Assembly: GCA_019635955.1 (NCBI GenBank)
Contig: JAHBYL010000001.1
Location: 62,001 to 126,000 of the forward strand
Length of the DNA stretch: 64,000 nucleotides
Direction: 5' to 3'
Source: Parvibaculum sp.
GTDB taxonomy: Bacteria; Pseudomonadota; Alphaproteobacteria; Parvibaculales; Parvibaculaceae
The position numbers and the translations under genes were made by a program. Below the pieces are notes generated by a model. That model saw only the letters and a list, made by a program, of their open reading frames with translations, made no database searches and had not been told where the DNA came from. Positions 8,650 through 17,100 of this stretch are shown here, one piece after another (within the stretch, counting starts at the first letter, position 1; each line of letters opens with the position of its first letter).

Positions 8650-9294
8650 ATGAGTGCAAGCATAAATCGCAAGTCCGCTCCGCAAAAGAGCCCACCCCTC
8701 CGGCGCCGCATGAGCGTCGAATTGCGGCGCGAGCAAATTCTCGACGTGACCCGGGATCTGGCCGATTCCGAGGGTTTTCATGCCGTCACGCTGGACCGGG
8801 TGGCCGAGAATTGCGGCATCAGCCGGACGGTGATCTACCAGCAATTCGGCAATCTGTCGGACCTTCTGCTCGCCATGGTGGACCGGGAATACCGGCACGC
8901 AGCTGAGGCATTCCTCGAGGCGGCACAGCGCGAGCCCGTCATGGGCCAATCGCGTTATGCTGCTGGCGTTGCCGGCGTGCTCGAAGCGGTCGATGCGTCG
9001 CCCGCAACCTGGCGGATGCTGCTCATGCCCAGCCAGGGCGGACCGCGCGAGCTTTACGAACGTCTCGCTGAGGCGCGTGACATGACCCAGGCGCATCTCG
9101 CCGCTGGTCTGAAGGAAGCGGGAATTGACGGTCCCGCGCTTGCCAATCCCGATCCCGAACTTGCGGCCCGGATGCTGCTCGCCGTATCGGAGCAGCTTGT
9201 GCATCTGCGGCTCACCGACCCGAAGAGCTACACGACCGAGCGGCTTCTCGCCCAGGCCGAGTGGCTCTTCGAAGCGATGTTTCCATCCCGCTGA
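8650..9294 (+). CDS. TetR/AcrR-family transcriptional regulator
   Basis: A 214-residue repressor-type protein. The helix-turn-helix domain is at about residues 25-72 (RREQILDVTRDLADSEGFHAVTLDRVAENCGISRTVIYQQFGNLSDLL), followed by an all-helical ligand-binding domain. A proline/basic N-terminal tail of about 20 residues precedes it; an in-frame ATG at 8710 is an alternative start. The gene is divergent from the MpaB-type oxygenase and shares its operator region, so it probably controls that gene and itself. It ends at 9294, abutting without overlap the stop codon of the SDR gene that converges on it. Confidence 0.88.
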   Translation: MSASINRKSAPQKSPPLRRRMSVELRREQILDVTRDLADSEGFHAVTLDRVAENCGISRTVIYQQFGNLSDLLLAMVDREYRHAAEAFLEAAQREPVMGQSRYAAGVAGVLEAVDASPATWRMLLMPSQGGPRELYERLAEARDMTQAHLAAGLKEAGIDGPALANPDPELAARMLLAVSEQLVHLRLTDPKSYTTERLLAQAEWLFEAMFPSR

Positions 9295-10086
9295 TCAGCG
9301 CGGCGGCATGCGAATGGCGCCGTCGAGACGCACCGTCTCGCCATTGAAATAGCCGTTGCGCAGCATGGTGCAGGCGAGATCGGCATATTCCGACGGATCA
9401 CCAAGGCGCGGCGGGAACGGCACCGAAGCCGCGAGATTTTCGAAAATCTGCGGCGCACGATCCTTCACGCCGAGCATGGGCGGCGTCGCCATGATACCAG
9501 GCAGAATCGTGTTGATTCGGATTCCCTCGCGTGAGAGGTCGCGCGCGATGGTGAGCGTCATGCCCTTGATCGCTGCCTTGGCCGCCGAATAGGCAACCTG
9601 GCCGATCTGACCGTCTTCGGCTGCGACCGAGCCCGTATTCACGATCGCACCGCGCTCGCCGCCATCCAGCGGATCGAGCGTCGCCATGCCGGCCGCGCTC
9701 TTCACGATGCAGCGGAAGGTGCCGACCGTGTTGAGGCCGAGCACATATTCGAAATCTGAAATCTTGAAGGGGATGATCGCGCCCGTCGTCTTGTCGCGCG
9801 CGATGGTCTTGCCGCCACGGCCGCCGCCAGCGCAGTTCACTAGCGCCCGCTCCTGCCCGTTCGCCGCGCGTGCCTTCTCGAAGCCCGCATCGACGGATGC
9901 CTCATCCATCACATTGACTTCGCAATAGGTGGCGCCGAGCTCCTTCGCCACGCGCTCGCCATTCTCCCTGTTGAGATCGAAGATCGCGACCTTGACGCCT
10001 AGCTCGCGCAGCGCCTTCACCGTCGCCTTGCCGAGGCCGGAAGCTCCGCCCGTGACGACAGCAGAAATTGAGCTATTGAGTTTCAT
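9295..10086 (-). CDS. SDR dehydrogenase, 3-hydroxyacyl-CoA dehydrogenase type 2 (HSD10)-like
   Basis: NAD(H)-dependent short-chain dehydrogenase, 263 residues. Seen: TGGASGLG cofactor loop (12-19), NCAGGG (84-89), catalytic Ser153, Tyr166 and Lys170 in AYSAAKAA. The C-terminal part (ASVPFPPRLGDPSEYADLA and GYFNGETVRLDGA) closely resembles the HSD10 group, which oxidises 3-hydroxy-2-methylbutyryl-CoA and other 3-hydroxyacyl-CoAs. The second of two tandem ATGs (10086) is taken because GGAGG sits at the right distance. It follows an acyl-CoA dehydrogenase by 29 bp, so the pair could carry out two steps of a beta-oxidation of a branched or unusual acyl-CoA. Confidence 0.86.
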   Translation of the reverse strand: MKLNSSISAVVTGGASGLGKATVKALRELGVKVAIFDLNRENGERVAKELGATYCEVNVMDEASVDAGFEKARAANGQERALVNCAGGGRGGKTIARDKTTGAIIPFKISDFEYVLGLNTVGTFRCIVKSAAGMATLDPLDGGERGAIVNTGSVAAEDGQIGQVAYSAAKAAIKGMTLTIARDLSREGIRINTILPGIMATPPMLGVKDRAPQIFENLAASVPFPPRLGDPSEYADLACTMLRNGYFNGETVRLDGAIRMPPR

Positions 10087-10115
10087 CATGTCCTCCCTGT
10101 TCTTGTTCCGGATTG

Positions 10116-11288
10116 TCAGTGAGATTTGCCTGCCCAGTCGCGCTTGATCTTCTTGGCGAGCGACCATTTGTGCACTTCGGTCGGGCCGTCATAGATGCGG
10201 AAAGCGCGGATCTCGCGGAAAATCTGTTCGACGATCGTATCGCCCGAAACGCCCATGCCGCCCATCACCTGGACGCAGCGGTCGGCGATGCGCATCAGCG
10301 CCTCCGACACGGCGACCTTCGCCATCGAGCTTTCGGCCGTGCCGAGCGAGCCGGTATCCAGCACATCGGCGCACCAGTCGATCATGAGTTCAGCCTGTTT
10401 CAGATCGATCAGGTTCTCCGCCAGCATGAAGCCGACGCCTTCATGGTCGATCAGCGGCTTGCCGAAGGCGTGGCGGCGGTTCGCATAATCCGTTGCGATC
10501 TCGTTTGCACGGGTGCAGCCGCCGAGCCAGCGCATGCAATGCGAAAGCCGCGCGGGGCTCAGGCGGATCTGGGCATATTTGAAGCCCTCGCCGCTTTCCC
10601 CAAGCATCTGGTCCGCCGGCAGGCGCAGATTGTCGATCACGACGACCGCATGACCGCCCGGCATGGAATTGTCGATCGTGTCGAGAACGCGCTCGATGCG
10701 GATCGAAGGATGCGGCAGATCGACGAGGAACATGCAGGCACCATCCTCGCCTTTCGCCATGACGATGCCGACCTTCGCGCCTTCCGCACCGGTGATGAAA
10801 GCCTTGCGGCCATTGATGACCCAGTGATTGCCGTCCTTTACGCAGGTCGTCTTCATCATCGAGGGGTCGGAGCCCGCGCCGCCTTCGAGCGCGGGTTCGG
10901 TCATGAAGAAGGCCGAGCGCGAGGCGCCCGAGACGAGCTGGTTCAGAAAGCGTTCCTTGATCTCGGGGCTGCCGATCTTGCCGAGAAGATACATATTGCC
11001 TTCGTCCGGCGCGCCCGTGTTGCAGGCGACGGGGCCGAGCGGTGAGAGGCCGGTCTTGCGCAGCACTAGCGCGGTTTCGCGCTGCGTGAGGTGGCTGCCA
11101 TCGGCAAGGATATGCGGTGTCATCACGCCCGCCGCCCGCGCCTTCTCGCGCAGCTCGTGCACGAGTTCTTCCGTTGGCCCATGCGCCGTACAGCGAGCAT
11201 CGCGCTCATGGGGCGCGACGACATTGCGCACGAAATCCTCGACCTTTGCGGCTATTTCTTCCGCCCTGCCCGCTACTGCCTGCGCCAT
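10116..11288 (-). CDS. Acyl-CoA dehydrogenase
   Basis: FAD-dependent acyl-CoA dehydrogenase of 390 residues that would introduce an alpha,beta double bond in an acyl-CoA and pass electrons to ETF. Seen: FFMTEPALEGGAGSDPSMM and the WVINGRKAFITGA FAD-binding region, DYANRRHAFGKPLIDHEG, QVMGGMGVSGDT, and RIYDGPTEVHKWSLA near the C-terminus, where the Glu matches the catalytic base of the medium-chain type. ATG 11288 is preferred to an upstream in-frame start at 11345 because the conserved family N-terminus begins there. It lies first in a two-gene unit with the HSD10-like SDR. Closest in style to ACAD10/11-type enzymes; substrate unknown. Confidence 0.9.
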   Translation of the reverse strand: MAQAVAGRAEEIAAKVEDFVRNVVAPHERDARCTAHGPTEELVHELREKARAAGVMTPHILADGSHLTQRETALVLRKTGLSPLGPVACNTGAPDEGNMYLLGKIGSPEIKERFLNQLVSGASRSAFFMTEPALEGGAGSDPSMMKTTCVKDGNHWVINGRKAFITGAEGAKVGIVMAKGEDGACMFLVDLPHPSIRIERVLDTIDNSMPGGHAVVVIDNLRLPADQMLGESGEGFKYAQIRLSPARLSHCMRWLGGCTRANEIATDYANRRHAFGKPLIDHEGVGFMLAENLIDLKQAELMIDWCADVLDTGSLGTAESSMAKVAVSEALMRIADRCVQVMGGMGVSGDTIVEQIFREIRAFRIYDGPTEVHKWSLAKKIKRDWAGKSH

Positions 11289-11444
11289 CTTTCTCTGCCT
11301 CGTTCCTCTGCGGATTGCACTGGAACAGGCTATAGCACATCGCACTCCGCCATTGACGAGCGCCCGCGTAGCAAATTGCGCGATGCTCGATCCGACGCCG
11401 CGTGACGCTGGGTCAAGTCTGGGGATTTCCCTTCGTTGGGCCGA

Positions 11445-12257
11445 TCACCCACCCGCAAACATGGGACGGCGCTTCTGCAGAAATGCGGAAATACCCTCGA
11501 GGGCGTCCGGCGAGGAAAAGAGACGGGACTGCAATTCCCGTTCGAGGTCGAGCGTCTCGGACAGCGCATTCTCCTGGGCCTGTGCGGACATCTCCTTGAT
11601 AGCGGCAACGGCGCCTCGAGGCAGCATCGAAAGGCGAGCAAGCAGATCGGCACTTGCTTCGGCAAATCGCTCGTCCGGCACGGAACGCCAGATGAGACCG
11701 AGTTCCGCCGCCGTTACTGCATCGAGCCTGTCGCCCAGCAGCGCAAAGGCCATTGCCCGCGCCGTGCCCATCCGCTTCTGCATGGATACGAAGCCGCCCA
11801 GATCGGGCACGAGGCCGAGCTTCGGCACGAACGGGAGCGCGAAGTAAGCCGAGTTTGCCGCCAGCACAATGTCGGCCGAAAGCGCAAGACCGGCCCCGCC
11901 ACCCACTGCCGGGCCGTTCAGCAGTGAAACGACCGGGCCGGGAAATGCCTTCAACTCCGTGACGAGCGCGTGGCCCTCCCGCAGGATGTCGTTCATGGCC
12001 TCATAGCGGCTACCTTCGCCGAAGGGCTCCCTCTCGAGCATCTCACTCAGGAACGTCAAATCCGCGCCCGCACAGAAAGCTCGCCCCGCCCCCGTCAGCA
12101 CCACGACCTTGATCGCGCCCGCCTCGCGGAAGGAATGCAGCGCCGCCCGACACTGAGCAAATGTATCGGGACAGAGAGGATTCAGTATATCAGGCCGGTT
12201 CAGGACAATGCGCCCGATGGGCCCGTCCCGTTCCGCGAGAACGTAAGGTACTTTCAT
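11445..12257 (-). CDS. Crotonase-family protein, PaaG/enoyl-CoA isomerase type
   Basis: An enoyl-CoA hydratase/isomerase of about 270 residues. The oxyanion-hole stretches are present (AGRAFCAGADL and GPAVGGGAGLAL). Neither hydratase glutamate is conserved: the first position is Gly in GGGAGLALSAD, and the second motif reads FVPKLGLVPDLGG, where the Asp before LGG is the acid/base used by PaaG and fatty enoyl-CoA isomerases. An isomerase role is therefore more likely than hydration. Last gene of the badH-badI operon; its start region TAATGAGGATG overlaps the P450 stop, with ATG 12257 preferred to ATG 12263 on ribosome-site spacing. Confidence 0.85.
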   Translation of the reverse strand: MKVPYVLAERDGPIGRIVLNRPDILNPLCPDTFAQCRAALHSFREAGAIKVVVLTGAGRAFCAGADLTFLSEMLEREPFGEGSRYEAMNDILREGHALVTELKAFPGPVVSLLNGPAVGGGAGLALSADIVLAANSAYFALPFVPKLGLVPDLGGFVSMQKRMGTARAMAFALLGDRLDAVTAAELGLIWRSVPDERFAEASADLLARLSMLPRGAVAAIKEMSAQAQENALSETLDLERELQSRLFSSPDALEGISAFLQKRRPMFAGG

Positions 12258-12262
12258 CCTCA

Positions 12263-13528
12263 TTACTCCCTGATGACGACCGGGAGTTCTTCAATGCCCT
12301 TGATGAAATTCGAGTAGACAAGCACCGGCTCCCCGATCACTTCAATCGGGCGGTCCGGCCAGCGTTTCAATATTTCCTCCCAGAGAATCTTCAGCTGCAT
12401 CTCGGCGAGACGATTTCCCATGCAACGGTGAATGCCGAAGCCGAAAGAGAGATGCTGGCGCGGCCGGGCGCGGTCGATGATGAAGCTGTTGGGATTTTCT
12501 ATCGCTTCGTCGTCCCTGTTGCCCGAGACGTACCACATGACGACCTTGTCGCCCTTCCTGATCTGCTTGCCGCCAAGCTCCGTGTCCATGGTGGCTGTCC
12601 GGCGCATATGCGACAGGGGCGTCTGGTAGCGCAATATCTCCGGAACCATGCTTTCGACGAGCCGCGGATTGTCGAGCAGCTTGCGGTATTCGCCGGGGTG
12701 CTGGCTGAGCGCCAACAAGCCGCCACTGATCGAGTTGCGCGTCGTATCGTTGCCGCCCACCAGGAGCAGGAAGCAATTGCCGAGATATTCCTCCTGGCTC
12801 ATGTTCCGCGTTGCCTCGCCATGGGCGAGCATGGAGATCAGATCTCCGCCGGGCTCGGACGCATTCACGCGCTCGTTCCACATGCCGATAAAGGCGGCCG
12901 CCGCCTGCTGCAGGTCCGCGGCGCGCGCTTCTTCCGCTTCCTTGCTCAGATAGGCTTCTTCGGAGACGGCGAGATCGGACCACCGGGTGAGATTTCGCCG
13001 TTCCTCCCAAGGGAAGTCGAACAGGGTCGCGAGCATCTGCGTCGTCAGTTCGATGGATACGCGGTCTACCCAGTTGAACGGCTCGTTGCGGGGTAGCGCA
13101 TCAAGAATTTTGCCGACGCGCTCCCTGATCGTGCTTTCAAGCTTCGCGAGGTTCGATGGCGCAACGATAGGGCTCACCACCTTGCGCTGCTCGTCATGCT
13201 TCGGCGGGTCCATTGCGATGAACATCGGCAGCATAAGCCCCGCATTGCCGTCGCGCAGCGTGACACCGCCATAGGCCACGTCCGAGGAGAACATGGCGTG
13301 GTTCGACTCGACATGCATGATGTCCCTGTATCGCGTTACCGACCAGAATGGCCCATAGGCGCTGTCGGCGCAGTAGTGCACTGGCGCTTCGCGGCGCAGA
13401 CGTGCGAAATAGGCCCACATGCGGTTCGAGCGGTAAAGCTCCGGGTCGCTCACATCGATACGGTCGAGAGGGATTGTGTAAGGGTCCGGCGCGGGCTTTT
13501 CACGTGCGGTTGCTGTGGCGGTGCTCAT
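12263..13528 (-). CDS. Cytochrome P450, CYP153-like alkane/alicyclic hydroxylase
   Basis: A soluble class I bacterial P450, 421 residues. Seen: I-helix oxygen-activation motif GGNDTTRNS, the ExxR pair in EILRYQTPL, and the haem loop FGFGIHRCMGNRLAEMQ with Cys369 as thiolate ligand. The QRKVVSPIVAPSNL, PFNWVDRVSIELTTQMLATLFDFPWEERRNL and LWEEILKRW stretches are characteristic of CYP153, whose members hydroxylate terminal methyls of alkanes and also cycloalkanes or limonene. It sits inside an operon with badH, badI and an aliB-like gene. No ferredoxin or ferredoxin reductase is nearby, although CYP153 needs them, so redox partners must come from elsewhere. Family call strong, substrate inferred. 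Confidence 0.9.
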   Translation of the reverse strand: MSTATATAREKPAPDPYTIPLDRIDVSDPELYRSNRMWAYFARLRREAPVHYCADSAYGPFWSVTRYRDIMHVESNHAMFSSDVAYGGVTLRDGNAGLMLPMFIAMDPPKHDEQRKVVSPIVAPSNLAKLESTIRERVGKILDALPRNEPFNWVDRVSIELTTQMLATLFDFPWEERRNLTRWSDLAVSEEAYLSKEAEEARAADLQQAAAAFIGMWNERVNASEPGGDLISMLAHGEATRNMSQEEYLGNCFLLLVGGNDTTRNSISGGLLALSQHPGEYRKLLDNPRLVESMVPEILRYQTPLSHMRRTATMDTELGGKQIRKGDKVVMWYVSGNRDDEAIENPNSFIIDRARPRQHLSFGFGIHRCMGNRLAEMQLKILWEEILKRWPDRPIEVIGEPVLVYSNFIKGIEELPVVIRE

Positions 13529-13555
13529 GGGATGTTCCCTTGTTTTCCGTTGCCG

Positions 13556-14344
13556 TCAGCGGAATGACGGCTCCCTGTTTTCGCGGAAGGCCGCAAGACC
13601 TTCGGTCACGTTGGCGCTCATGAGCGCGGCAATGGCGACTTCCTGTTCCATCTGCAACGCTTCCTCAAACGGTCTGTCGAGCCCTTCCCGGCAGGTCCGC
13701 TTCATTGCAGCAATGCCTTCCAGATTCTTCGCCGCGAGCTGCGTGCAATAGGCCTCCGCCGCATCGGCGAGTGCCCCGTCGTCAACCACGTGGTTGACGA
13801 GGCCCCAGCTTTGCGCCTCCCCGGCCTTGAGCCATCGCGCGCTGAACATCAGATCGAGCGCACGTCTCTGTCCGGCGAGACGAGCCAGGCGCTGCGTTCC
13901 GCCAAACCCCGGCATCAACCCATAGCGAGCGTGCTGGCAGCCGAGTTGAGCGGATGCACTGGCTATAACCACGTCGCAGGCCATAGCAAGCTCAAGCCCG
14001 CCGGCCAGGCAGAGCCCCTGCACCTGCGCCACAACGGGCAGCCTCGAGGCTTCGAGCCGCCTCATCATGCGATGACCGCCGGCGAGAAACCGCGCAAGCC
14101 GCTCCTTGTCATTGCGGACATCGAGCACCTCGTCCAGATCGGCGCCGATGCAGAAATGCTTGCCGCGCGCGCGTATCAGAACCGCGCGGACGCTGCCGTC
14201 ACCTTCGCATGCGTCAAGCGCGCTCTCGATCGCGGCGATGAGCGTCGACGACAGGCAATTAAACTTTGCCGGCCTGTTCAGCTCGATGAATCCGATGCTA
14301 TCTCGGATTGTCGTCAGCACATGCGGCTCCGTCATTTCGGACAT
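13556..14344 (-). CDS. Enoyl-CoA hydratase/isomerase family protein (BadK candidate)
   Basis: A 262-residue crotonase. Seen: GKHFCIGADLDEVL and VQGLCLAGGLELAMACD (oxyanion hole plus the first catalytic Glu in GLELA), and YGLMPGFGGTQRLARLAGQ. The second hydratase glutamate is replaced: PExxLG reads QHARYG, with His. AAGGA lies 8 bp before ATG 14344. Its place directly after an aliB-like dehydrogenase makes it the best local candidate for cyclohex-1-ene-1-carboxyl-CoA hydratase (BadK), but the altered second glutamate means another reaction is possible. Gaps to its neighbours are 12 and 27 bp. Confidence 0.82.
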   Translation of the reverse strand: MSEMTEPHVLTTIRDSIGFIELNRPAKFNCLSSTLIAAIESALDACEGDGSVRAVLIRARGKHFCIGADLDEVLDVRNDKERLARFLAGGHRMMRRLEASRLPVVAQVQGLCLAGGLELAMACDVVIASASAQLGCQHARYGLMPGFGGTQRLARLAGQRRALDLMFSARWLKAGEAQSWGLVNHVVDDGALADAAEAYCTQLAAKNLEGIAAMKRTCREGLDRPFEEALQMEQEVAIAALMSANVTEGLAAFRENREPSFR

Positions 14345-14356
14345 TCCGGATTTCCT

Positions 14357-15514
14357 TCAGGCGTAGGGCACGGCCACGCGCCCTACCCTCTCTCGTGAGA
14401 TGATCATCTTCTGTATCTGCTCGGTTCCGTCGCCGATCTGCAGACCCATGACGTCTCGCAATCTCTGCTGATGCGGAAGATCGGTGCTGTATCCGCCGTG
14501 ACCATGCGTCAGCAGGCAGCGGTGAATGACCTGAAAGGCTGTCTTTGGCGCCCACCACTTGCACATCGCGGCCTCGGCCGTGTGCGGCAGGCCGTTGTCG
14601 CGAAGCCAGAGCGTCTTGTAGCAAAGCAGCCGCGCAGCCTCGATGTAGGTCTCGGCCTCGGCGAGCGGCTCCGTCACGCCCTGATACTTCGCAAGCGGAT
14701 TTCCAAAGGCGAAACGCTCGGTGACGTATTTCCACGTCTCTTCCAGCGACGCCGCCGCCGAACCGAGGCATTGCAGGCCGATCAATGCGCGGGAGTAGTC
14801 GAACCCCTGCATCACCTGCGCAAAACCCTTGCCCTCAGTGCCGATCAGATACCGTGCGGGAACCCTGACATCATCGAAAAAGATCGACCCTCGGCCCACA
14901 GCCCTGGACCCCACATCGTCGAAACTCGATCGCGAGATTCCCGGCGCATCGAGCGGCGTCAGAAAGGCCGAGACGCCGCCGGCGCCGGGATTGGCTTCAT
15001 TTGTCCGCGCCAGAACGACGACATGGTCGGCCTGCTCCGCCATTGAGATCGATGTCTTTTCGCCGGAAAGAATGTAGTCGCCACCGTCTTTCCGCGCCTT
15101 CGTCTTCAAATGCGCCGCATCGGAGCCTCCGGCCGGCTCGGTCAATCCAAGCGCAACGATCGCTTCGCCCGCGCAGATGCGCGGAACAACATATTCAGCG
15201 ACCTCGCGTTTCGCATGAGAGGCGAGAATCGACCCCATGAGCGAACCGAGGAGCTGCACATAGGCGACGTTGATGTCCGCCCGCCCCACCTCCTCCATGA
15301 TGACGCCCGCCGTCACGCTGTCCAGCCCCGGTGCGCCAAGCCTCTCAGGCAGGTCGGCCCCGATCAGACCGAGACCGCCCATCTCCAGGACGAGGTCCCG
15401 ATCGATCCGACCTTCGGATTCGCGGGCCTTGTAGGCAGGCGCGAGCCTGTCGCGCGCAAACCGCCTGGTCGTGGCGCGGATGGCCTCCTGGTCGTCGGAG
15501 AATGCATGGTCCAC
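14357..15514 (-). CDS. aliB: Acyl-CoA dehydrogenase, cyclohexanecarboxyl-CoA dehydrogenase-like
   Basis: A 385-residue acyl-CoA dehydrogenase. Seen: ALGLTEPAGGSDAAHLKTKA, YILSGEKTSISMAEQADH, FAFGNPLAKYQGV, HGHGGYSTDLPHQQRLRD and QIGDGTEQIQKMIISRE, with the Glu in the usual catalytic-base position. The SISMAEQAD segment and the adjacent badI and badH point to the AliB group, which dehydrogenates cyclohexanecarboxyl-CoA to cyclohex-1-ene-1-carboxyl-CoA in Rhodopseudomonas palustris. The start is GTG at 15514 with GGGG 6 bp before it. Nine bases separate it from the badI stop. The symbol is given from resemblance plus context. Confidence 0.83.
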   Translation of the reverse strand: MDHAFSDDQEAIRATTRRFARDRLAPAYKARESEGRIDRDLVLEMGGLGLIGADLPERLGAPGLDSVTAGVIMEEVGRADINVAYVQLLGSLMGSILASHAKREVAEYVVPRICAGEAIVALGLTEPAGGSDAAHLKTKARKDGGDYILSGEKTSISMAEQADHVVVLARTNEANPGAGGVSAFLTPLDAPGISRSSFDDVGSRAVGRGSIFFDDVRVPARYLIGTEGKGFAQVMQGFDYSRALIGLQCLGSAAASLEETWKYVTERFAFGNPLAKYQGVTEPLAEAETYIEAARLLCYKTLWLRDNGLPHTAEAAMCKWWAPKTAFQVIHRCLLTHGHGGYSTDLPHQQRLRDVMGLQIGDGTEQIQKMIISRERVGRVAVPYA

Positions 15515-15523
15515 CAGGAGCCC

Positions 15524-16318
15524 CTATTTCATGTGCTTGCGGAATTCCGGCTTCCGCTTCTCATTGAGCGCGTTCACGCCTTCCTTCGATTCCGCCGTAT
15601 CGTAGTAAAGGCGGAGTGCCTGCAGGCCGAGGCCGCCTATGCCGCGAATGCTGTCGCTGTCGGCGTTGAATGAGCGCTTGGCGATGGCGATGGCAGTGGG
15701 ACTGCGCTCGACAAGTTCCGCGCACCAGGCTGCCACTTCGCTGTCGAGCTTGTCGTCGGGCACGACTGCGTTGACGAGGCCCATCTCGAACGCCTGTTGC
15801 GCGGTGTAGCGCCGGCACATGTACCAGAACTCGCGCGCCTTCTTTTCGCCGATCACACGGGCGAGATAAGCGGTGCCGAAGCCCGGATCGACCGATCCCA
15901 TCTTCGGGCCCACCTGGCCGAAGATCGCATTGTCGGAGGCAAGCGTCAGATCGCAGAGCGTTGCGAGCACATTGCCGCCACCAATGGCATAGCCGCGTAC
16001 CTTGGCGATCACCGGCTTCGGCACATCGCGTATGACAGTGTGCAGTTCCTCGAGAGGCATGCCGATCGTGCCGCGCACGCCGCCATCGCCATAGCCGCCA
16101 TCATTGTGGTCGGACTGGTCGCCGCCGGTGCAGAAGGCCTTAGGACCTGCGCCCGTCAGCACGATGACGCCAATGTCCTTGTTCCAGCCGGCTTTCAGGA
16201 ACGCATCGATCAATTCAAGACAGGTTTTCGGGCGGAAAGCGTTATAGACCTGCGGGCGATTGATGGTGATCGTCGCGGCGCCGTCTTTTTCGCTGTAGAG
16301 AATGTCCGTGTAGTCCAT
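15524..16318 (-). CDS. badI: 2-ketocyclohexanecarboxyl-CoA hydrolase BadI
   Basis: Crotonase-superfamily C-C hydrolase that opens the ring of 2-ketocyclohexane-1-carboxyl-CoA to give pimeloyl-CoA. The 264-residue product matches BadI along its length from memory: ILTGAGPKAFCTGGDQSDH-type motif near residue 55-71, PLEELHTVIRDVPKPVIAKV, GYAIGGGNVLATLCDLTLAS, GQVGPKMGSVDPGFGTAYLAR and the C-terminal KRKPEFRKHMK. The GPKMGSVDPG motif is the BadI/MenB type rather than a hydratase type. ATG 16318 is preferred to GTG 16327; the badH stop overlaps this start region. It is the defining gene of the ring-opening pathway in this operon. Confidence 0.93.
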   Translation of the reverse strand: MDYTDILYSEKDGAATITINRPQVYNAFRPKTCLELIDAFLKAGWNKDIGVIVLTGAGPKAFCTGGDQSDHNDGGYGDGGVRGTIGMPLEELHTVIRDVPKPVIAKVRGYAIGGGNVLATLCDLTLASDNAIFGQVGPKMGSVDPGFGTAYLARVIGEKKAREFWYMCRRYTAQQAFEMGLVNAVVPDDKLDSEVAAWCAELVERSPTAIAIAKRSFNADSDSIRGIGGLGLQALRLYYDTAESKEGVNALNEKRKPEFRKHMK

Positions 16319-16323
16319 GATCC

Positions 16324-17079
16324 TCACCCGTGCATTGAAAGGCCGCCCGAGACGCTGATCGTCTGGCCGGTAATGAAGCTCGCATCTTCGCTCAGGAAAA
16401 AGGCGACCATGCCGGGATAATCCTCCGGCCGGCCCAGCCTGCGCATCGGTACCGCCTTGGCCAGCGCCTCGGTGAGGCGTCCGCCCGTGTCGAAGGATGC
16501 AAGCAGCGGCGTGTCGGTCGGTCCCGGACAGATGGTGTTGAAGGTGATGCCTTGCCGTGCAAATTCCCGCGCCAGGGTTTTCATCAGGGCAATGACGCCA
16601 CCCTTCGCCGCCGAATAGACGGCTTCGCCCGACGAGCCGACCCGGCCGGCATCAGACGAAATGGTGACGACGCGCCCCGCGCCCTGCGCTGCCAGACGGC
16701 GCGCGACAATATGGGTGAGATTGAGCGACCCGAACAAATTGACGCCGATGATCTTCTGCCAGAGTTCGGGCTCGGTCTCGATGAAGGGTTTTGCTATGTC
16801 CCAGCCGGCATTGTTGACGAGGCCGAATATCGGACCGGCTTCCTTTTCGAAACTTTCGACCGCACGGCTCACAAGCCCGTAATCGGCGATGTCGACCTTG
16901 TAGCTCCAAGCCGTGCCGCCACGCGCGCGGATCGCTTCTGCGGTTTCGCCTGCACCCGCCTCGTTCAGATCGAAAATGCCGACCTTGCACCCCTCTTCAC
17001 CGAGGCGGAGCGCGATCGCCCTGCCGATACCGCTCGCGCCTCCGGTCACGATCACGGGCTTGCCGCGCAATCCCAACAT
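16324..17079 (-). CDS. badH: 2-hydroxycyclohexanecarboxyl-CoA dehydrogenase BadH
   Basis: NAD-dependent short-chain dehydrogenase oxidising 2-hydroxycyclohexane-1-carboxyl-CoA to the 2-keto thioester used by BadI. 251 residues: TGGASGIG (12-19), NNAGWDIAKPF (89-99), Ser141/142, Tyr155 and Lys159 in VYSAAKGG, and the C-terminal FITGQTISVSGGLSMHG. NAGWDIxKPF, RVGSSGEAVY and CPGPTDTPLL are features of BadH. GGAGG precedes ATG 17079. It is the first gene of the operon badH-badI-aliB-like-crotonase-CYP153-crotonase and is divergent from a TetR gene across a double operator. Confidence 0.92.
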   Translation of the reverse strand: MLGLRGKPVIVTGGASGIGRAIALRLGEEGCKVGIFDLNEAGAGETAEAIRARGGTAWSYKVDIADYGLVSRAVESFEKEAGPIFGLVNNAGWDIAKPFIETEPELWQKIIGVNLFGSLNLTHIVARRLAAQGAGRVVTISSDAGRVGSSGEAVYSAAKGGVIALMKTLAREFARQGITFNTICPGPTDTPLLASFDTGGRLTEALAKAVPMRRLGRPEDYPGMVAFFLSEDASFITGQTISVSGGLSMHG

Positions 17080-17100
17080 GCCTTCCTCCCTCTCTCCTTT

